A program made the position numbers and the translations under genes. Positions 44,549 to 56,876 of a stretch of DNA of 64,000 bases are shown here, in pieces. Every line of letters starts with the position of its first letter. The first letter of the stretch is position 1. The stretch is from contig PDUO01000040.1 in NCBI GenBank assembly GCA_003008705.1, positions 186,001 through 250,000 of the forward strand, in the 5' to 3' direction. Source of the DNA: Pezicula radicicola. Lineage: Eukaryota > Ascomycota > Leotiomycetes > Helotiales > Dermateaceae. The notes beneath the pieces are model-generated. The model did no database searches. It saw nothing but the letters and a program-made list of their open reading frames with translations, and was not told where the DNA came from.

Positions 44549-45451
44549 CCTAGAAGAGATAATAATCTACTTCTCGTAAACCCAGTCGTGTTGAGCAGAC
44601 TTCCAAGACTGAACCTCACCCTCCTTGAACCAGAGAGCGATCTCCTTCTTGGCGTTCTCGACGCTGTCGGAACCGTGGCAGACGTTACGGCCAACGTCAA
44701 TGGCGAAGTCACCTGCGGGTTGGTCAGTTGACATTGGATGTGATGGTCAAGTAGACTCACCTCGGATGGTACCTGGCTGGGAGGCAAGAGGGTTGGTGGC
44801 ACCAAGGAGAGCTGCAGAGAGAAAGATTAGTTGGCAATTTTTGCAAAATGAGGGGTAGAGGAGAGTGCGTACCACGGCCAGTCTTGACGGCATCACGACC
44901 TTCCCAGACCATGGCGCAGATTGGTCCAGATCCCATGTCTAATGTCTGTTAGTATGTATTGTGTTCGATAGAAGCGTAGAAACGTACACTTGATGAGTCC
45001 TGGGAAGAATGGCTTGCCAGCGAGATCCTCGTCTGGTTATCGGTCAGCGGATGCAATACAGTTGTGAAAAGTAGTTGACTGACAGTGCTTCTCGAGGTGT
45101 GCTTGGCTGGCAGACATCAACTTGATAGCTGCGAGCTTGTAACTGTGACGTTGTCAGTCTGTTTACTTCCCTGAAATGATGCTTTTCAACACCTACCCAC
45201 GCTGCTCGAATCGGCTGATGATTGGGCCAATGAGTCCACGCTGGACGCCATCAGGCTGAATATGAAGTCAGTATGTCTTCGTCTGAACACTCTATCGAGG
45301 GTTTGTACCTTGATTGCAATGAAGGCTGTTGAGAGTAAAAGTGTCAGCCATCTTCTTCCCACCCAACTACCCCTCTTCCCCTCCTAGTTTACTACAAGAA
45401 ACAAGAAACAACCAAGACATGATGAAGTTACTCACTTTGTTCGTTAGACAT
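44549..45451 (-). CDS. Nucleoside diphosphate kinase, with altered C-terminus
   Basis: Minus strand, eight exons: 45451..45436, 45325..45309, 45255..45197, 45142..45084, 45032..44988, 44938..44873, 44811..44761, 44712..44549; exons 1 and 2 are 16 and 17 nt. The spliced product begins [21 protein letters not shown] and contains [43 protein letters not shown] and the active-site NVCHGSDS with phospho-acceptor H117. It transfers gamma-phosphate between nucleoside triphosphates and diphosphates via phosphohistidine. As written, the frame runs through [13 protein letters not shown] (158 residues). Reading with one fewer C at the CCCC run 44580-44583 would give the conserved W-V-Y-E ending and an immediate stop at 44566-44568. 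So there is a 1-nt insertion, real or from assembly. High intron density is normal for this conserved gene. Confidence 0.92.
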
Positions 45452-45861
45452 GATGGCTTCTCGGTGTGCGTGGGAGGCTTTGAGAAGAGCTTGTGTTTTG
45501 GGACTGACGTGTTTGTAGATGGAGGGTTCTGACATTGGGTTCGAGAGTTTTTAAGTCGGTGTGTTGTTGTAGGTAGTGGGGCCATGGAGGGGGCATGGCT
45601 TGGCGATTTCCCTCAAAAAAATGCCCGTGCTTGGATCGCTGCCTTAGGGGTCGTTCGTGATGCCTTATCTTCTGGACAGCTTGTGAAGCTGGCATAATTG
45701 GCTAGAAGCTTGGCTCCAGCTTGTTCGTGAGACAAGACAGGAGACTGGTTCTGGTTCTGGTTCTTGTTGTGCTTCTATTTACTTCCAGCTTCACAGACAG
45801 GGCTGATAAGTTACACGTTACTGTCTGCTGTCTATAATAATATAGTGCCCATATTTCTGCC
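45452..45861. promoter_or_regulatory. Divergent promoter of NDK and glucosidase II genes
   Basis: About 410 bp between two divergent housekeeping genes. No gene seen. An open plus frame runs in from 45764 but precedes the likely ATG at 45862 and is 5' UTR. Confidence 0.4.
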
Positions 45862-48793
45862 ATGCATCTTTTATCTACGGCGTCCTCGCAATGGACGGCC
45901 TATGTTGCCCTCCTGTCCGTATTTAGTCCAGCTGGTACAGTACAACCTCCCATTATCTCCCAATTTACCTAACACGGCTGCAGCTGCTGTCAAGCACGAG
46001 AACTTCAAAACCTGCGCTCAATCTGGATTCTGTAACCGCAATCGAGCGTACGCCGACAAAGCTGTAGCGGCTGGCACGTCGTGGCAGTCGCCATACGAAA
46101 TACTATCCGACTCACTGAATTGGAAGGATGGCCAATTGGTGGGCACGATACTGAAATCTATCAACACAAAGGGTGATACGGTCAGGCTACCAATCACCAT
46201 TTCCTTTCTAGAGTCCGGATCTGCGAGGGTTACCATTGATGAGGAGAAGCGTCAGAAGGGTGACATCGAGCTACGCCACAACAGCATTGCGAGAAAGGAG
46301 AGGTACAATGAGGCCGAATCCTGGGCAATTGTGGGAGGATTGGACTTGAGCAAAACAGCTACGGTCACTAAGGATGAAAAACAAGCCAATGTGAAGTATG
46401 GCCCCGACAGCAAGTTCGAGGCAGTCATTACCTACTCACCCTTCGGAATCGACTTCAAGAGAGACGATGCTACTCAAATCAAATTCAACGACCGAGGTCT
46501 ATTGACTGTGGAGCACTGGCGGCCCAAGATTGATAAGGGAAAGAAAGAGGAGCCAGCTGGTGAGGGAGAACAAAAGCCAATCAAGGAGGAAGAACCCGAA
46601 GAGGACGAAAGTACTTGGTGGGACGAATCTTTTGGTGGCCACACAGATCCCAAACCAAAGGGACCTGAAAGCGTTGGCCTAGATATCTCCTTCCCTGGCT
46701 ACGAGCACGTCTACGGAATTCCAGAGCATGCTGGACCTTTGTCTCTAAAGCAGACCCGAGGTGGAGATGGAAATCATCAGGATCCATACCGACTATACAA
46801 TGCCGATGTCTTTGAATATATCATGGACAGTCCTATGACTCTCTATGGAGCCATTCCTTTCATGCAGGCCCACCGCAAGGATTCGACAGTCGGAGTGTTT
46901 TGGTTGAACGCTGCTGAGACCTGGATCGATATTATCAAGACCAAGTCTGGCATAATTAACTCAAAAACAGATACCCAAACTCACTGGTTCTCCGAGAGCG
47001 GTTTGATCGATGTCTTTGTCTTCCTTGGCCCAACTCCCAAGGATGTCACCAAGGCTTATGGAGAGCTTACTGGATACACTCAGCTCCCCCAAGAGTTTGC
47101 AATTGCCTACCACCAATGCCGCTGGAATTACGTCACTGATGAAGATGTCAAGGATGTTGACCGCAAGATGAACAAGTTCAACATTCCGTATGATGTTATT
47201 TGGTTGGATATTGAATACACGGATGAGAAGAAGTATTTCACATGGGACCCAAACACCTTTGGCAACTCCCTTGGGATGCTAAAACAATTGGATGCTGCAG
47301 ATCGGAAACTTGTGGCTATTATTGACCCACATATTAAGAACGACGATAACTACTATGTTGTGGATGAATTGAAGAGCAAGGATTTGGCTGTTCATAACAA
47401 GGATGGCAATATCTACGAGGGCTGGTGTTGGCCAGGCTCTTCTCACTGGGTTGATTGTTTCAACCCTGATGCGATTAAGTGGTGGATCAGCCTGTTCAAA
47501 TACGACAAATTCAAGGGCACCGCTGACAACCTTTTCATCTGGAACGATATGAATGAGCCTTCAGTCTTCAATGGCCCCGAGACCACTATGCCAAAAGACA
47601 ACCTTCACCACGGAAATTGGGAACACAGAGATGTTCACAACATCAACGGAATGACTTTCCACAACGCTACCTACCAAGCCCTGCTTGAGCGTAAGAAGGG
47701 AGAGCTGCGACGACCTTTCGTTCTTACCCGTTCTTTCTACTCCGGCAGTCAACGTCTCGGAGCTATGTGGACTGGTGATAACGAAGCCAAATGGGATCAT
47801 CTTGCTGCTGCATTCCCCATGATTCTCAACAACGGTATTGCAGGATTCCCATTCGCTGGTGCCGACGTGGGAGGTTTCTTCGGAAACCCCGAGAAGGATC
47901 TACTTACTCGATGGTACCAAGCTGGTGCATTCTATCCTTTCTTCCGTGGACATGCCCATATTGATACTAGAAGACGTGAGCCTTACCTTGCTGGCGAGCC
48001 ATACACTGGCATCATCACGCAAGCTCTTCGCCTGAGATACTCTCTTCTTCCATCATGGTACACTGCTTTCCACGAGGCTAGTGTCAATGGTACTCCAATC
48101 ATCAGACCTCATTACTTCGAGTACCCTGGGGATGAGACTGGATTTGCCATTGACGACCAATTCTTCATCGGGTCAACTGGTCTCCTGGCAAAGCCAGTCG
48201 TAACTGAGAAGGCAGAAAGCGTCGATATCTACCTCCCAGATGACGAGGTATACTATGATTACTTTGATTACGAGAAGTACACTGGTCAAGGAAAGAAGAC
48301 TATCGCAGCACCTCTCGAGAAGATCCCTCTTCTCATGCAAGGCGGTCATATCATTCCCCGCAAGGATCGACCGCGCCGTAGCAGTGGACTCATGCGATGG
48401 GATCCTTATACGCTCGTCGTCGTTCTTAATAAAGCCGGAAGTGCCAAGGGTGAGCTCTACGTCGATGATGGAGAGTCATTTGACTACCAATCTGGGGCTT
48501 ACATTCACCGTGCTTTCGAGTACTCTTCAGATGACAAAGAACTTATTTCTAAGAACATTGGGACCAAGGGTAAATTGACAGACAAGTACTTGAAGTCGAT
48601 GAAGAATGTCGGTGTGGAGAAGGTAGTTATTGTTGGAGCTCCCAAAGAGTGGGCTGAGAAGAAGAGTGTTAAGGTCGGCAGTAAAGAGGTACAGGTAGAA
48701 TACCATGCTGCCGAGGGGAACAAGGCGGCTTGGGCGGTGGTTAAGAACCCCAAGGTGGCCATTGGGGAGGACTGGAGCATCAGCTTTGCATGA
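45862..48793 (+). CDS. Glucosidase II alpha subunit (GH31), ER glycoprotein processing
   Basis: Two exons, 45862..45934 and 45984..48793 (960 residues). The 49-bp intron (GTACAG, branch CCTAAC, acceptor GCTGCAG) joins a signal-peptide exon (MHLLSTASSQW...ALLSVFSPA) to AAVKHENFKTCAQSGFC; a single-frame reading would start elsewhere and lose the signal peptide. GH31 hallmarks: the nucleophile in IWNDMNEP (D546, codon 47546), the acid/base in MWTGDNEAKWDH, FVLTRSFYSGSQR, GADVGGFFGNPE and RGHAHIDTRRREP. The N-terminal CAQSGFCNRNR motif and the acidic Glu/Lys insert (about residues 220-260) are typical of the ER enzyme. It trims the two inner glucoses from N-glycans in the calnexin cycle, working with a beta subunit encoded elsewhere. 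Complete and intact. Confidence 0.95.
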
Positions 48794-49305
48794 GATTTAG
48801 ATGCATAGATGTGTAGATTGTAGTATATATGTACTTTGTGGCATTTGCCTGCCAATATCCTATGTTTTATGTTGGGATAATATCTATGTCTTCTAGTGCT
48901 CTTGCACTCTCTTGATACTACGAGGGCTGCAATGTTAGCCTGTTCACTCTCTTAGAACCCTGACAAGTATAAAAACGACTATTTAACTCACCTAGTGTAC
49001 TCATTTGAATTTGCATCACTTGCTTGACTACTATAAACTTCAGGAGATGATTTCTCTGAAGATATTAGGCACAGAATTCCGACACTTATGTCCTCCTTGT
49101 CAGCTTTCATTGTATGGCGGCGACAACAAGCCTTCACTTGCTATTTTAATGCGGCCGCTAGCACCCTTTCAAAGCGGCGATGATGCGACAAGGCTGAATA
49201 ATTCTGGAGCCTTTGCTGGGACAGTTCAATTCACAGATGTAGAAAGACTACAACTTTTACACATCTAATCAAAACATCACAACCTCATCGCACACACCAG
49301 CAATC
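48794..49305. other. Intergenic
   Basis: No gene seen; 3' region of the glucosidase gene and promoter of the SGT1 gene. A CATTTTAATGCGGCCGC-type GC island is near 49145. Confidence 0.35.
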
Positions 49306-50505
49306 ATGTCTACACAAGCAAATCTGGGTCAAAAGGCTCTTGACAATCGCGACTATCCAGAAGCCATCAGGCAGTACACAGCCGCGCTCTCCACGACCCT
49401 TGACAACCCCTCACCTCTCTGGCTCATCCAACGAGCAACAGCATATCAACGATCAAGCAACTTCGACCTTGCACTCCTTGATGCCGATGCCGCATTGCTC
49501 GCAGCTAGACGCCGTTCAAGACGTGAATTCATTGCAACTGCTCAATTCCGTCGTGCTGTCGCACTGCATGGCTTGAAGCGATACGGCGACGCAAGACTAT
49601 GCCTGGTCTGGTGCAGGGCTGCTAATGAGAAGGAGAAGGCTTTGGGTATCTGGCAGCAGAAGGTCTCCAATGACTATGCGAAGGCCGAGGAGGAATTTGG
49701 AAAGGATAGCGAGCAGTGCCGGACAACTGTTAAGGAGATCCCGGATAAGGTTGAGGTGGTAGGTGTTAAGGAGGTTGATACAAAGAATGATGTTGCACCA
49801 AAGTCTGCACCGGCTGCAATTTCGGCTACGCCAAAGGAGAAAATCCGACACGATTGGCTGCAGTCAGGTTCCAAAGTTACCATCACTATCTATGCCAAGG
49901 GTGTCCCAAAGGACAAAGCTACGGTAGACATCCAAGCAGATTCAGTAAGTGCAACCAACGACTTAATATTACATGACCATCCTACTAACGCCTATCAGTT
50001 GGATGTCAGTTTCCCTGTTGGTTCTGGAAGTGAATATTCATTGAATTTTGAACCTCTCTTCGCATCAGTTGATCCTGCTCAGAGCACTTTCTCAATTTCG
50101 CCATACAAGATCGAAATCTCTTTGCACAAGGCCACCCCTAATCAAAAGTGGCCAGCCCTGGAGGGAGATGCTAAGGTGGCATCCAAAGTTGATCCAAGGC
50201 CTGCAATTCAAGCACCAACTGTTGAGTTGAACAAAGCTCCATCCTATCCCACCTCTTCGCGAAGTGGCCCCAAGAACTGGGATGCTGTCGCCACCTCCAG
50301 TCTTGAGAACGAAGGTGAGGATGAATCCAGTGTGGACAGCTTTTTCCAGAAGCTTTACAAAGACGCCGACCCAGACACACGAAAGGCGATGTTGAAGAGC
50401 TACCAAGAGAGCAATGGAACTGCTCTTAGTATGAACTGGAATGATGTGAAGAAAGGTCCAGTTCCTACTAGCCCACCTGATGGTGTTGAGGCTAAGCCGT
50501 GGTAG
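49306..50505 (+). CDS. SGT1: SGT1 co-chaperone (TPR-CS-SGS)
   Basis: Two exons, 49306..49944 and 49999..50505 (381 residues). The 54-bp intron (GTAAGT, branch CTACTAAC, acceptor CTATCAG) is a multiple of three without a stop, so an unspliced reading adds 18 false residues; splicing joins DIQADS to LDVSFPV inside the CS domain. Order: TPR region about residues 1-120 (GQKALDNRDYPEAIRQYTAAL), CS domain about 170-265 (IRHDWLQSGSKVTITIYAKGV ... YKIEISLHKA), SGS domain about 310-381 (SSVDSFFQKLYKDADPDTRKAMLKSYQESNGTALSMNW), the latter with its canonical SxGTxLSxxW core. SGT1 bridges HSP90 and SCF/LRR client proteins and acts in kinetochore assembly. All three domains are complete. Confidence 0.93.
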   Translation: MSTQANLGQKALDNRDYPEAIRQYTAALSTTLDNPSPLWLIQRATAYQRSSNFDLALLDADAALLAARRRSRREFIATAQFRRAVALHGLKRYGDARLCLVWCRAANEKEKALGIWQQKVSNDYAKAEEEFGKDSEQCRTTVKEIPDKVEVVGVKEVDTKNDVAPKSAPAAISATPKEKIRHDWLQSGSKVTITIYAKGVPKDKATVDIQADSVSATNDLILHDHPTNAYQLDVSFPVGSGSEYSLNFEPLFASVDPAQSTFSISPYKIEISLHKATPNQKWPALEGDAKVASKVDPRPAIQAPTVELNKAPSYPTSSRSGPKNWDAVATSSLENEGEDESSVDSFFQKLYKDADPDTRKAMLKSYQESNGTALSMNWNDVKKGPVPTSPPDGVEAKPW

Positions 50506-50761
50506 ATAGGCGGTGGGATATATTTTTCGTTGAGGTTTGTTTAGCCTGGCGTTCACGGATATTACATAGGGTAGCTGGTCATTTGCAACCACATCTGAGG
50601 AGTCTGGGCTGCTTTGGGCAGCAAAAAGTGCATTTTCAGCATATTCAGGCTTGCCTATACGAAATTGATAATCATTGAAATCATATGCACAGTGCAAATT
50701 ATCACAGAATGAGATTACACCTCGATAGTGACGAGCCAGCGGCTCAAGCACAGGGAATCTA

Positions 50762-52725
50762 TCACACCTCTAATGAAGCATTAACACTTCTGACCCCTTC
50801 CAATACCCTCTTCTCTTCATCAACGCCCTGAACCCGCAGCTTCTTATCCGTAGCTCTTGCAACCCCCTCAATAATCTCATTCCTAACATCCTCCCCATCA
50901 ATAATAGCAGCCATCTCCTCCAACGAACTCCCACTAGTCTCCACAAATAAAAAGTACACAACAACCAGCTCAATAAAAAGCCATACATCATACACAACAT
51001 AATACTTCCACTTAATAGCCGTCACAGCAACCGGGTTCGCATATTGATTAAAGATGAGAGCCAGAGCTACAAACAGATTATAGAGGACTAATCCTCTAGC
51101 TCGTAGATTGTAAGGTAGGATTTCTACACAGTAGGTTACTTGGAGGGGTCCCCATCCTATTGCGAAGAAGGCGTTGTAGAGGAATATCATTGCTAGGACG
51201 CCTCTTGCTATGTCTGGGGAGCCGGATCCGTTTAAATCTGTTGATATTTCGTAGGTTGCTTCGAGGGCTGTCCAGACTATGGGGGAGAAGGGGGTTAGTT
51301 TTGGATTTTTGAATTCCTTGATGAGGGGTTTTTGAATTGGATGAATGAGGGGAAATGAGAGAGAGAGAGAGACGTAACCATACCAACATAAGTACCCAAC
51401 ATCCCCAGCGTCGAAACCAAAAACATAGTCCGTCTCCTAAACCGATTAACCAACAACGCAAAGCCCAAAGTCGTAACTAGATTCCAAATAGTCAAGATCC
51501 CATTAATAAGAGTCTGAGTATCCTGAGTCGTATACCCAATACTATCCAATATCAAAGTAAGATAATAAGAAATCAAACCATTCCCACTCCATTGAGAAAA
51601 GAAACCCACAGCCAAAATAATCCAAAAGCGTTTCCTATTCCCTCTCGTCTTAAAAAAAGAAAGATAAGAAGTTGATTCCGAAACTTCCTTTTCAATCCTC
51701 ATCGCTTCTCTAATCTCCTCTAATTCAACCAAAACTATCGGATCGGAAAAATTCCCATTTGCATGATATGCACAGATTATTTCTCGGGCTTCTTCGATCC
51801 TATCTTTTGATACGAGCCATCGGGGTGATTCTACGATACTGAATGTTAATAGGAGTTGTAGGATGGAGGAGACGGCTTGTATGAGTGAGGGGATTCTCCA
51901 TGCCCAATCGTTGGGCATTCGGAAGGTTCCGTAGGTTGTCCAGGCTGCTACTATAGCTCCTAGTGACCAGAGTGCGTTGTAGATTGATACCATTTGTCCT
52001 TTTTGGGTTGGGAATGATAGTTCCATTAGTAGGAGGGGTGCGGCTGTTATGTTGAAGGCTAGACCGAGACCTAGGATACCGCGGGCTGAGATGAACATTC
52101 CATCTTTATTTTTTTTTATCTTGTTAGTCTACTTATTTATGCTGGGACAGAATTCTGAAGAAGGGGAGTTTTTCTGATTTGAATGGAGACGTGGGGATTG
52201 GAAGGGGTTGTTAGGGAGGTGAATTGGGAAGCTATCTTACTGTTTTGAGCTGCTCCTTGTAGGATTGTTCCGATTAGAATTAGGAATGCCCCGAATAGGA
52301 GTGTTGGTTTACGTCCGAAGTAATCGCAGGCTATGGCGCAAAAAGGGAGAGCTACTAATTGTCCGACGTTTTGAATTGCGTTTAGGAGACCAAGGGTACT
52401 TGGACTTGGGTCGTGGAAGAAGGATTGCCATTCTGTGAGGGATTGAAGTCCATCTACTCTAGAGAATTAGTATATATATATTATTCCCAGAATGAGGAAG
52501 GCTTGAGATTATTCTTTCAGGGTGTTTTGTGTCTTTTTGGAAGATCCATGGTAAAGAGAAAAGGAAATACGCACTCATCATAGATCCATCATATCCTGTT
52601 GCATAACTTGAAATCAGAGAGATACATAGTATCAAATTCAACTTAATGATTCCTTTATCAGCAAACCAGCCTGTTTTCCTGCCTACGAGTGCGGCATCCA
52701 TTGTTATTGGCGCTGAACTCGACAT
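50762..52725 (-). CDS. MFS sugar transporter (hexose/lactose permease-like)
   Basis: Minus strand, four exons: 52725..52575, 52456..52241, 52103..51384, 51276..50762 (533 residues); introns 118, 137 and 107 bp. Twelve hydrophobic segments fit the sugar porter family. Motifs: GYDGSMM after helix 1, CDYFGRKPTLLFGA (helix 2-3 loop, D-x-x-GRK), VESPRWLVSK (PESPRWL variant) at the end of the first six helices, and VETSGSSLEEM, a variant of the ETKG-x-(S/T)LEE terminal motif. GYDGSMM is typical of the fungal lactose/hexose permease subgroup, but the substrate cannot be fixed. Exon 2 uses the second of two nearby AGs (CTAGAG) because the first would give an immediate stop. A (GA)n microsatellite lies in the third intron (about 51350-51371). 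Plasma membrane expected. Confidence 0.9.
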
Positions 52726-53921
52726 TGTTCCGTTTTTCGTCTTTCGTCGACTTACTTCTTCAATCTCGTCCCTACTTCTCGTCGTCTAATAATAATAATA
52801 TCGTAACGACAATTATTGCTGGGTGATGGTATGGAGTATACCCCAATTCTTGTACAGAGCTATCTCCATCCCATATTTGTTATCGTACGGAGGAGTACTC
52901 TCCACCTGACACAATTAAACGTTAGTCCCATCCTATCCCCTCATTATCTCCCCACAATACATACAACGTTATCATATCAAAACCAATCCCCCAACCCCAC
53001 AAAGAAACACGGTCCGTAGATCCCCGGGATCTATCACAAAAACCATCAGAATTACCGACCACTTAACCGGATTCACCGGTACACGTCCCTACAATAAAAA
53101 CCGGTCTTCCCCAAAAAGTACCTTCGCCGGTCGAAGCGAGACTCGCGAAGCCAAAAGGGGGGGTGATTCCTTGGCGGATATGTCACTTTAGCCGAGGTGT
53201 TGCGTACAGGGATTTTTGGCGGTTCAAGGATTCAAGGGTTAAGAAGGATGTACAACAAAAATGGGGTACATGTCGATTGAAATTTAGTGGTATTCGGGAT
53301 GGATGATCCGTCGCGTAGCTCGCGTGGTAGGTAAACTCTTTCTACTGAGTTAATCTCTGTTTACCAAGTGGAGATTCACTTAGTGACATCCTTTCGAACT
53401 GGGAGGCTGTGTCTAGACTCTTATTCTTCTCCTATCTACTCGAGTATCAGTGATTATGATAGATTAATTGCTCTCTAGCTGTCAGACGTCCAGCGGAGAA
53501 ATTCTTGATATCACCGGTGTAGTCAATAATACAATTTTTTCTCTCTAGGATTGCCGGTCCATACAATGTAAGGTGTTCCGTCCTCTTTTTCGTATCCCGT
53601 CTTCACAGTAGTTAGTTCATGAATTGGGGTATCCAGCTGGCTGGATTGTTACTTGTAAGGCAGTCATTTAACCGTCACGCGATGCTAGGTACATACGTAC
53701 CTATGTTCACGTCTTGGTCTAGTTGATTCTTGAAGCGGGGAAATATCTGTGTGCTGTCACTAAGTGCGACGTACCCTGCCTGTTATCGGTAATAATATAC
53801 CAGGGGTATATAAGTTATCAGGTACCAGATCTACTTTTATTTTATTTTTTGGTTCATCTTGGGAGAGTGATCGTTCCATTTTTGCCTGGGTCAATTCTTG
53901 GTTTCAAGTTATCTTGTAAAC
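52726..53921. promoter_or_regulatory. Divergent promoter region of transporter and secreted protein genes
   Basis: 1.2 kb, no gene seen. A TATA box TATATAAG at 53807-53814 lies 108 bp before the ATG at 53922. A GC-rich, CG-containing block (CGCCGG, CGAAGCGAG; about 53080-53160) with CCGG-type triplets could hold Zn2Cys6 sites. (AAT)n-type repeat near 52786-52800. Confidence 0.5.
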
Positions 53922-55768
53922 ATGCGTTTTTCTAATTTCGCCCTCGCGGCGTTATCTGTTTTCTCGGTTACAACTGCTTCTCGTAGTAGACGCGATGCTC
54001 ATACTACAAGTTCTGTACTGTCAAAGTGTGGGTTTCTTTTTCCTTTTTAATTTCCTGGAGTAATACTTGCTAATGTAGACCTTGATCTGTAGCTGCTCAA
54101 GAACTTTTCGATTTCTCCATGTCAATCAATGACGATAGATGGGATGATTCATATAAATACGTCTGGTACTTGAGCAATGGGCCATGGTCAACCCGCTTCA
54201 CAGCATGGTACATCCCGGGATTATTACACAGAGCCCAAGGAAATGATATTGCGAATGCGAATGCTGCGTTGAAAAAGATGTAAGTTTCTCCCTCGCCTAT
54301 TATATCAATAGGAGCGAACATTTACTTATCCTCGGATTAGTCTTGCTGTGCAGATGAACTACGACTTTGAATCTCCTTGGTATGGAGATTTCAAACTATC
54401 TCCAGATGGTAAGATTAAAACCAAAGCAATCCATATACCATCTTCAATTACTGATATAATATAGAACCCAATCCAACAGGACCAGATGGTCTATACCCCG
54501 AAGAAATCTACGCAACCTACGACCCCAACTGGCGCGAATTCATCGGCTCTCAACTAGTCCAAATAGTTTCTGAATTCGAAGACCTCCTAGAACCCAGCGT
54601 CATAACCGGAATAGAAACAGCTCTCTCCTACGCCGCAGTAGGAGAAATGCGCAGAAACGGAACCGCACCAGATAATCTAATCCTAGCATATTCAAATCCT
54701 CAATACATGCGAACATTAGTAGTAGGTTGGATCGGAGCACGATTAAACAATCAAACATTCATAGATTTCGCCAATACGAAAGGAACGGAACTTTTCGAAT
54801 TATTTACTGCGAATGGAAGTAATACACTCGGAGAATATAATTGTCCTAATTATTATGGTGAGGATGTTTCGGCTTTGGCACTTAATATTAAATACGGACC
54901 TCCCAACGCCACGTTGACTACAAATGCGAAATATATTTTAACAGAGGTTTGGAAGGATATTGCGGAGCATTATAATGCTTATTTGGGGAATATGGCTGGT
55001 CCGTATGATAGGGCGTATGCGAGGGATATGCCTACTCATTCAGCTATTCTTGGACAATTCTGGTGGGGACTTTTCGGATACGAAAAAGCTCCTTTACCAT
55101 GGAAAGGCAATGATGATTTCCATTATGACGCTGCTCAAGGAGCAGCATTCGCCCTCTTAATCTCCACAGTCGAATCCGTACTAAGTAAAGACACAATCAA
55201 CAAACTTATTACACCTTTCGCCAGCGACGAAGAACGATTTTTAAATAAGACGATTAGGGATAGTTTGGATACAGATGTTTTACGCGTTGCTACGAGTTGG
55301 TTAAGTAAAGATCTAATGATCGGAGGAGAAGAATTAGCAGAGACAGTAAACCGGGGGAAACAATTCGTTCCTGCCATCGTTCATTGGGCTTCTGATCCAA
55401 CACATACACCATTTCCATATGGAGGATGGTTTTCCCTCTATCCAACAGCATCAACCATCACAGCAACGGCAGGCCCTAATTCCCTCACTATCACCTACCC
55501 AAATGCAACACAAGAAGGAAGCGATAGTTTCCAATTTATGATTGGTGGCATTCCACCTCAGTGGTCACTTGATGGAAATTCTGTTGATGGGTTTACTAAC
55601 TTACCTTGTTTGAATGTTAGTATTGATGCTGCTGGTTTGGAAGTTCAACCAACGAATTATTGGGAGAATGTTATTTATAATCATTATTATTATAATGTTA
55701 CGTATGTTGTTCCCGAGAACTTTACTGGGATTCCGAGGGTTAGCTTTGCGTTGGAGTATACTTGTTAG
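53922..55768 (+). CDS. Secreted protein, probable (alpha/alpha)6-type fold, unrecognised family
   Basis: Four exons: 53922..54027, 54093..54279, 54341..54408, 54465..55768 (554 residues); introns 65, 61 and 56 bp. Signal peptide residues 1-19 (MRFSNFALAALSVFSVTTA) followed by a basic SRSRR stretch that may be a Kex2-type site. The mature protein has many N-glycosylation sequons and long helical segments: FTAWYIPGLLHRAQGNDIANA, EIYATYDPNWREFIGSQL, EYNCPNYYGEDVSALALNIKYG and HSAILGQFWWGLFGYE, a pattern seen in toroid-type glycan-active enzymes and in an uncharacterised fungal secreted family. A C-terminal beta-rich region follows (about residues 420-554) and ends in a Cys. No assigned catalytic motif; conserved acidic/aromatic positions hint at carbohydrate binding (inference). 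TATA box 108 bp upstream. Divergent from the sugar transporter. Confidence 0.8.
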
Positions 55769-56876
55769 GAGGGATATGTGGTTGAAAGTTTAAGGGTTGG
55801 GTGATGGACTTTCGAGAGAGTGGAGGGGTGTGGCTTTCTTTGTATATATTTAGACTTAGGTTTGGTGTAAATATGTAGAGTGAATGATATTCTATCCAGT
55901 CACATCCTTAAGTGCATTTCTACGACAATCTCCGAAACATAACTACAAAGTTTTTCAGTTACAAACACCCCCTTTACCTACAAATTGAACTTAGTGAGAT
56001 CACCACTCCCCTACAAAGGAAGTGAAAAGGGGAAAGAAACCAAAACACCAAGGAATCCTACAGGGCATTTTAACTTTTATATAATCGGATCCTGCAAGTG
56101 ATCTACTTAGAACTCAATTAGACGAGAAGCTTAGCAAAACCAAAAACCAAATGATCCCAAATTCTGTACTCCGTAACCAATGTTGAACCCTGAGATAAGT
56201 TTGCACAGCTAGTATCTTTTATCGATAAAGTAAAAGGGAAATTAATGGAAGTAGATGTAGTCCAAGAGGTATTAGTTATAATTTCTGTTCTTATTCTAGG
56301 TAACTCTTCTACGACTTACACGTGACAAACACCATGAACACTCACTATTCACTATAAACACTATCTCTATCTCTTTGACATACTGCAGTGACGTTGATGC
56401 TAAAAGGTAGGACAGACTCAGATTGTCTAGAGTACGCAAGTATAGTATAGCTAAAGTTAAGCGATGCAAAGTATGAACAATAAACACAAAAACCGGCCTC
56501 GATCTCGCAAACGAGGAATCATTTCTGTTTCATATCATTTTACCGGCTAATTCAACCAATGACAATCCTTAGCATTAGGTACGCATGAATATGTTGTTAA
56601 ATGATCATGCATAGGAAGATGCTCTGTGACGACGAGCTCATGGATCGCTTAATTCATGAATTTACCTAGACTGTTAGACTAGGTACCGGAATATTCGGAA
56701 AGTCTATTAGTCTCATATGTGGTGTGGCAACCACACCACTCTGAATAGCTTCAATTCAGTCAATTATTCCTAACGTAGACAAAGTAACTTACGTAAACTC
56801 GAGTAATTCTCCTCCTGTCTTGAGTAATTCAGCATCTTGAATACCACCACTTTCAACAACAAAATCCCCATTCTCA
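55769..56876. other. Intergenic
   Basis: No gene seen in 1.1 kb between convergent genes. Moderately AT-rich; no repeats recognised. Confidence 0.4.

Noticed and set aside
45764..45861. Upstream in-frame extension of the glucosidase II frame
   Set aside because: A spliced start at 45862 gives a proper signal peptide and family N-terminus; the extension would destroy it.
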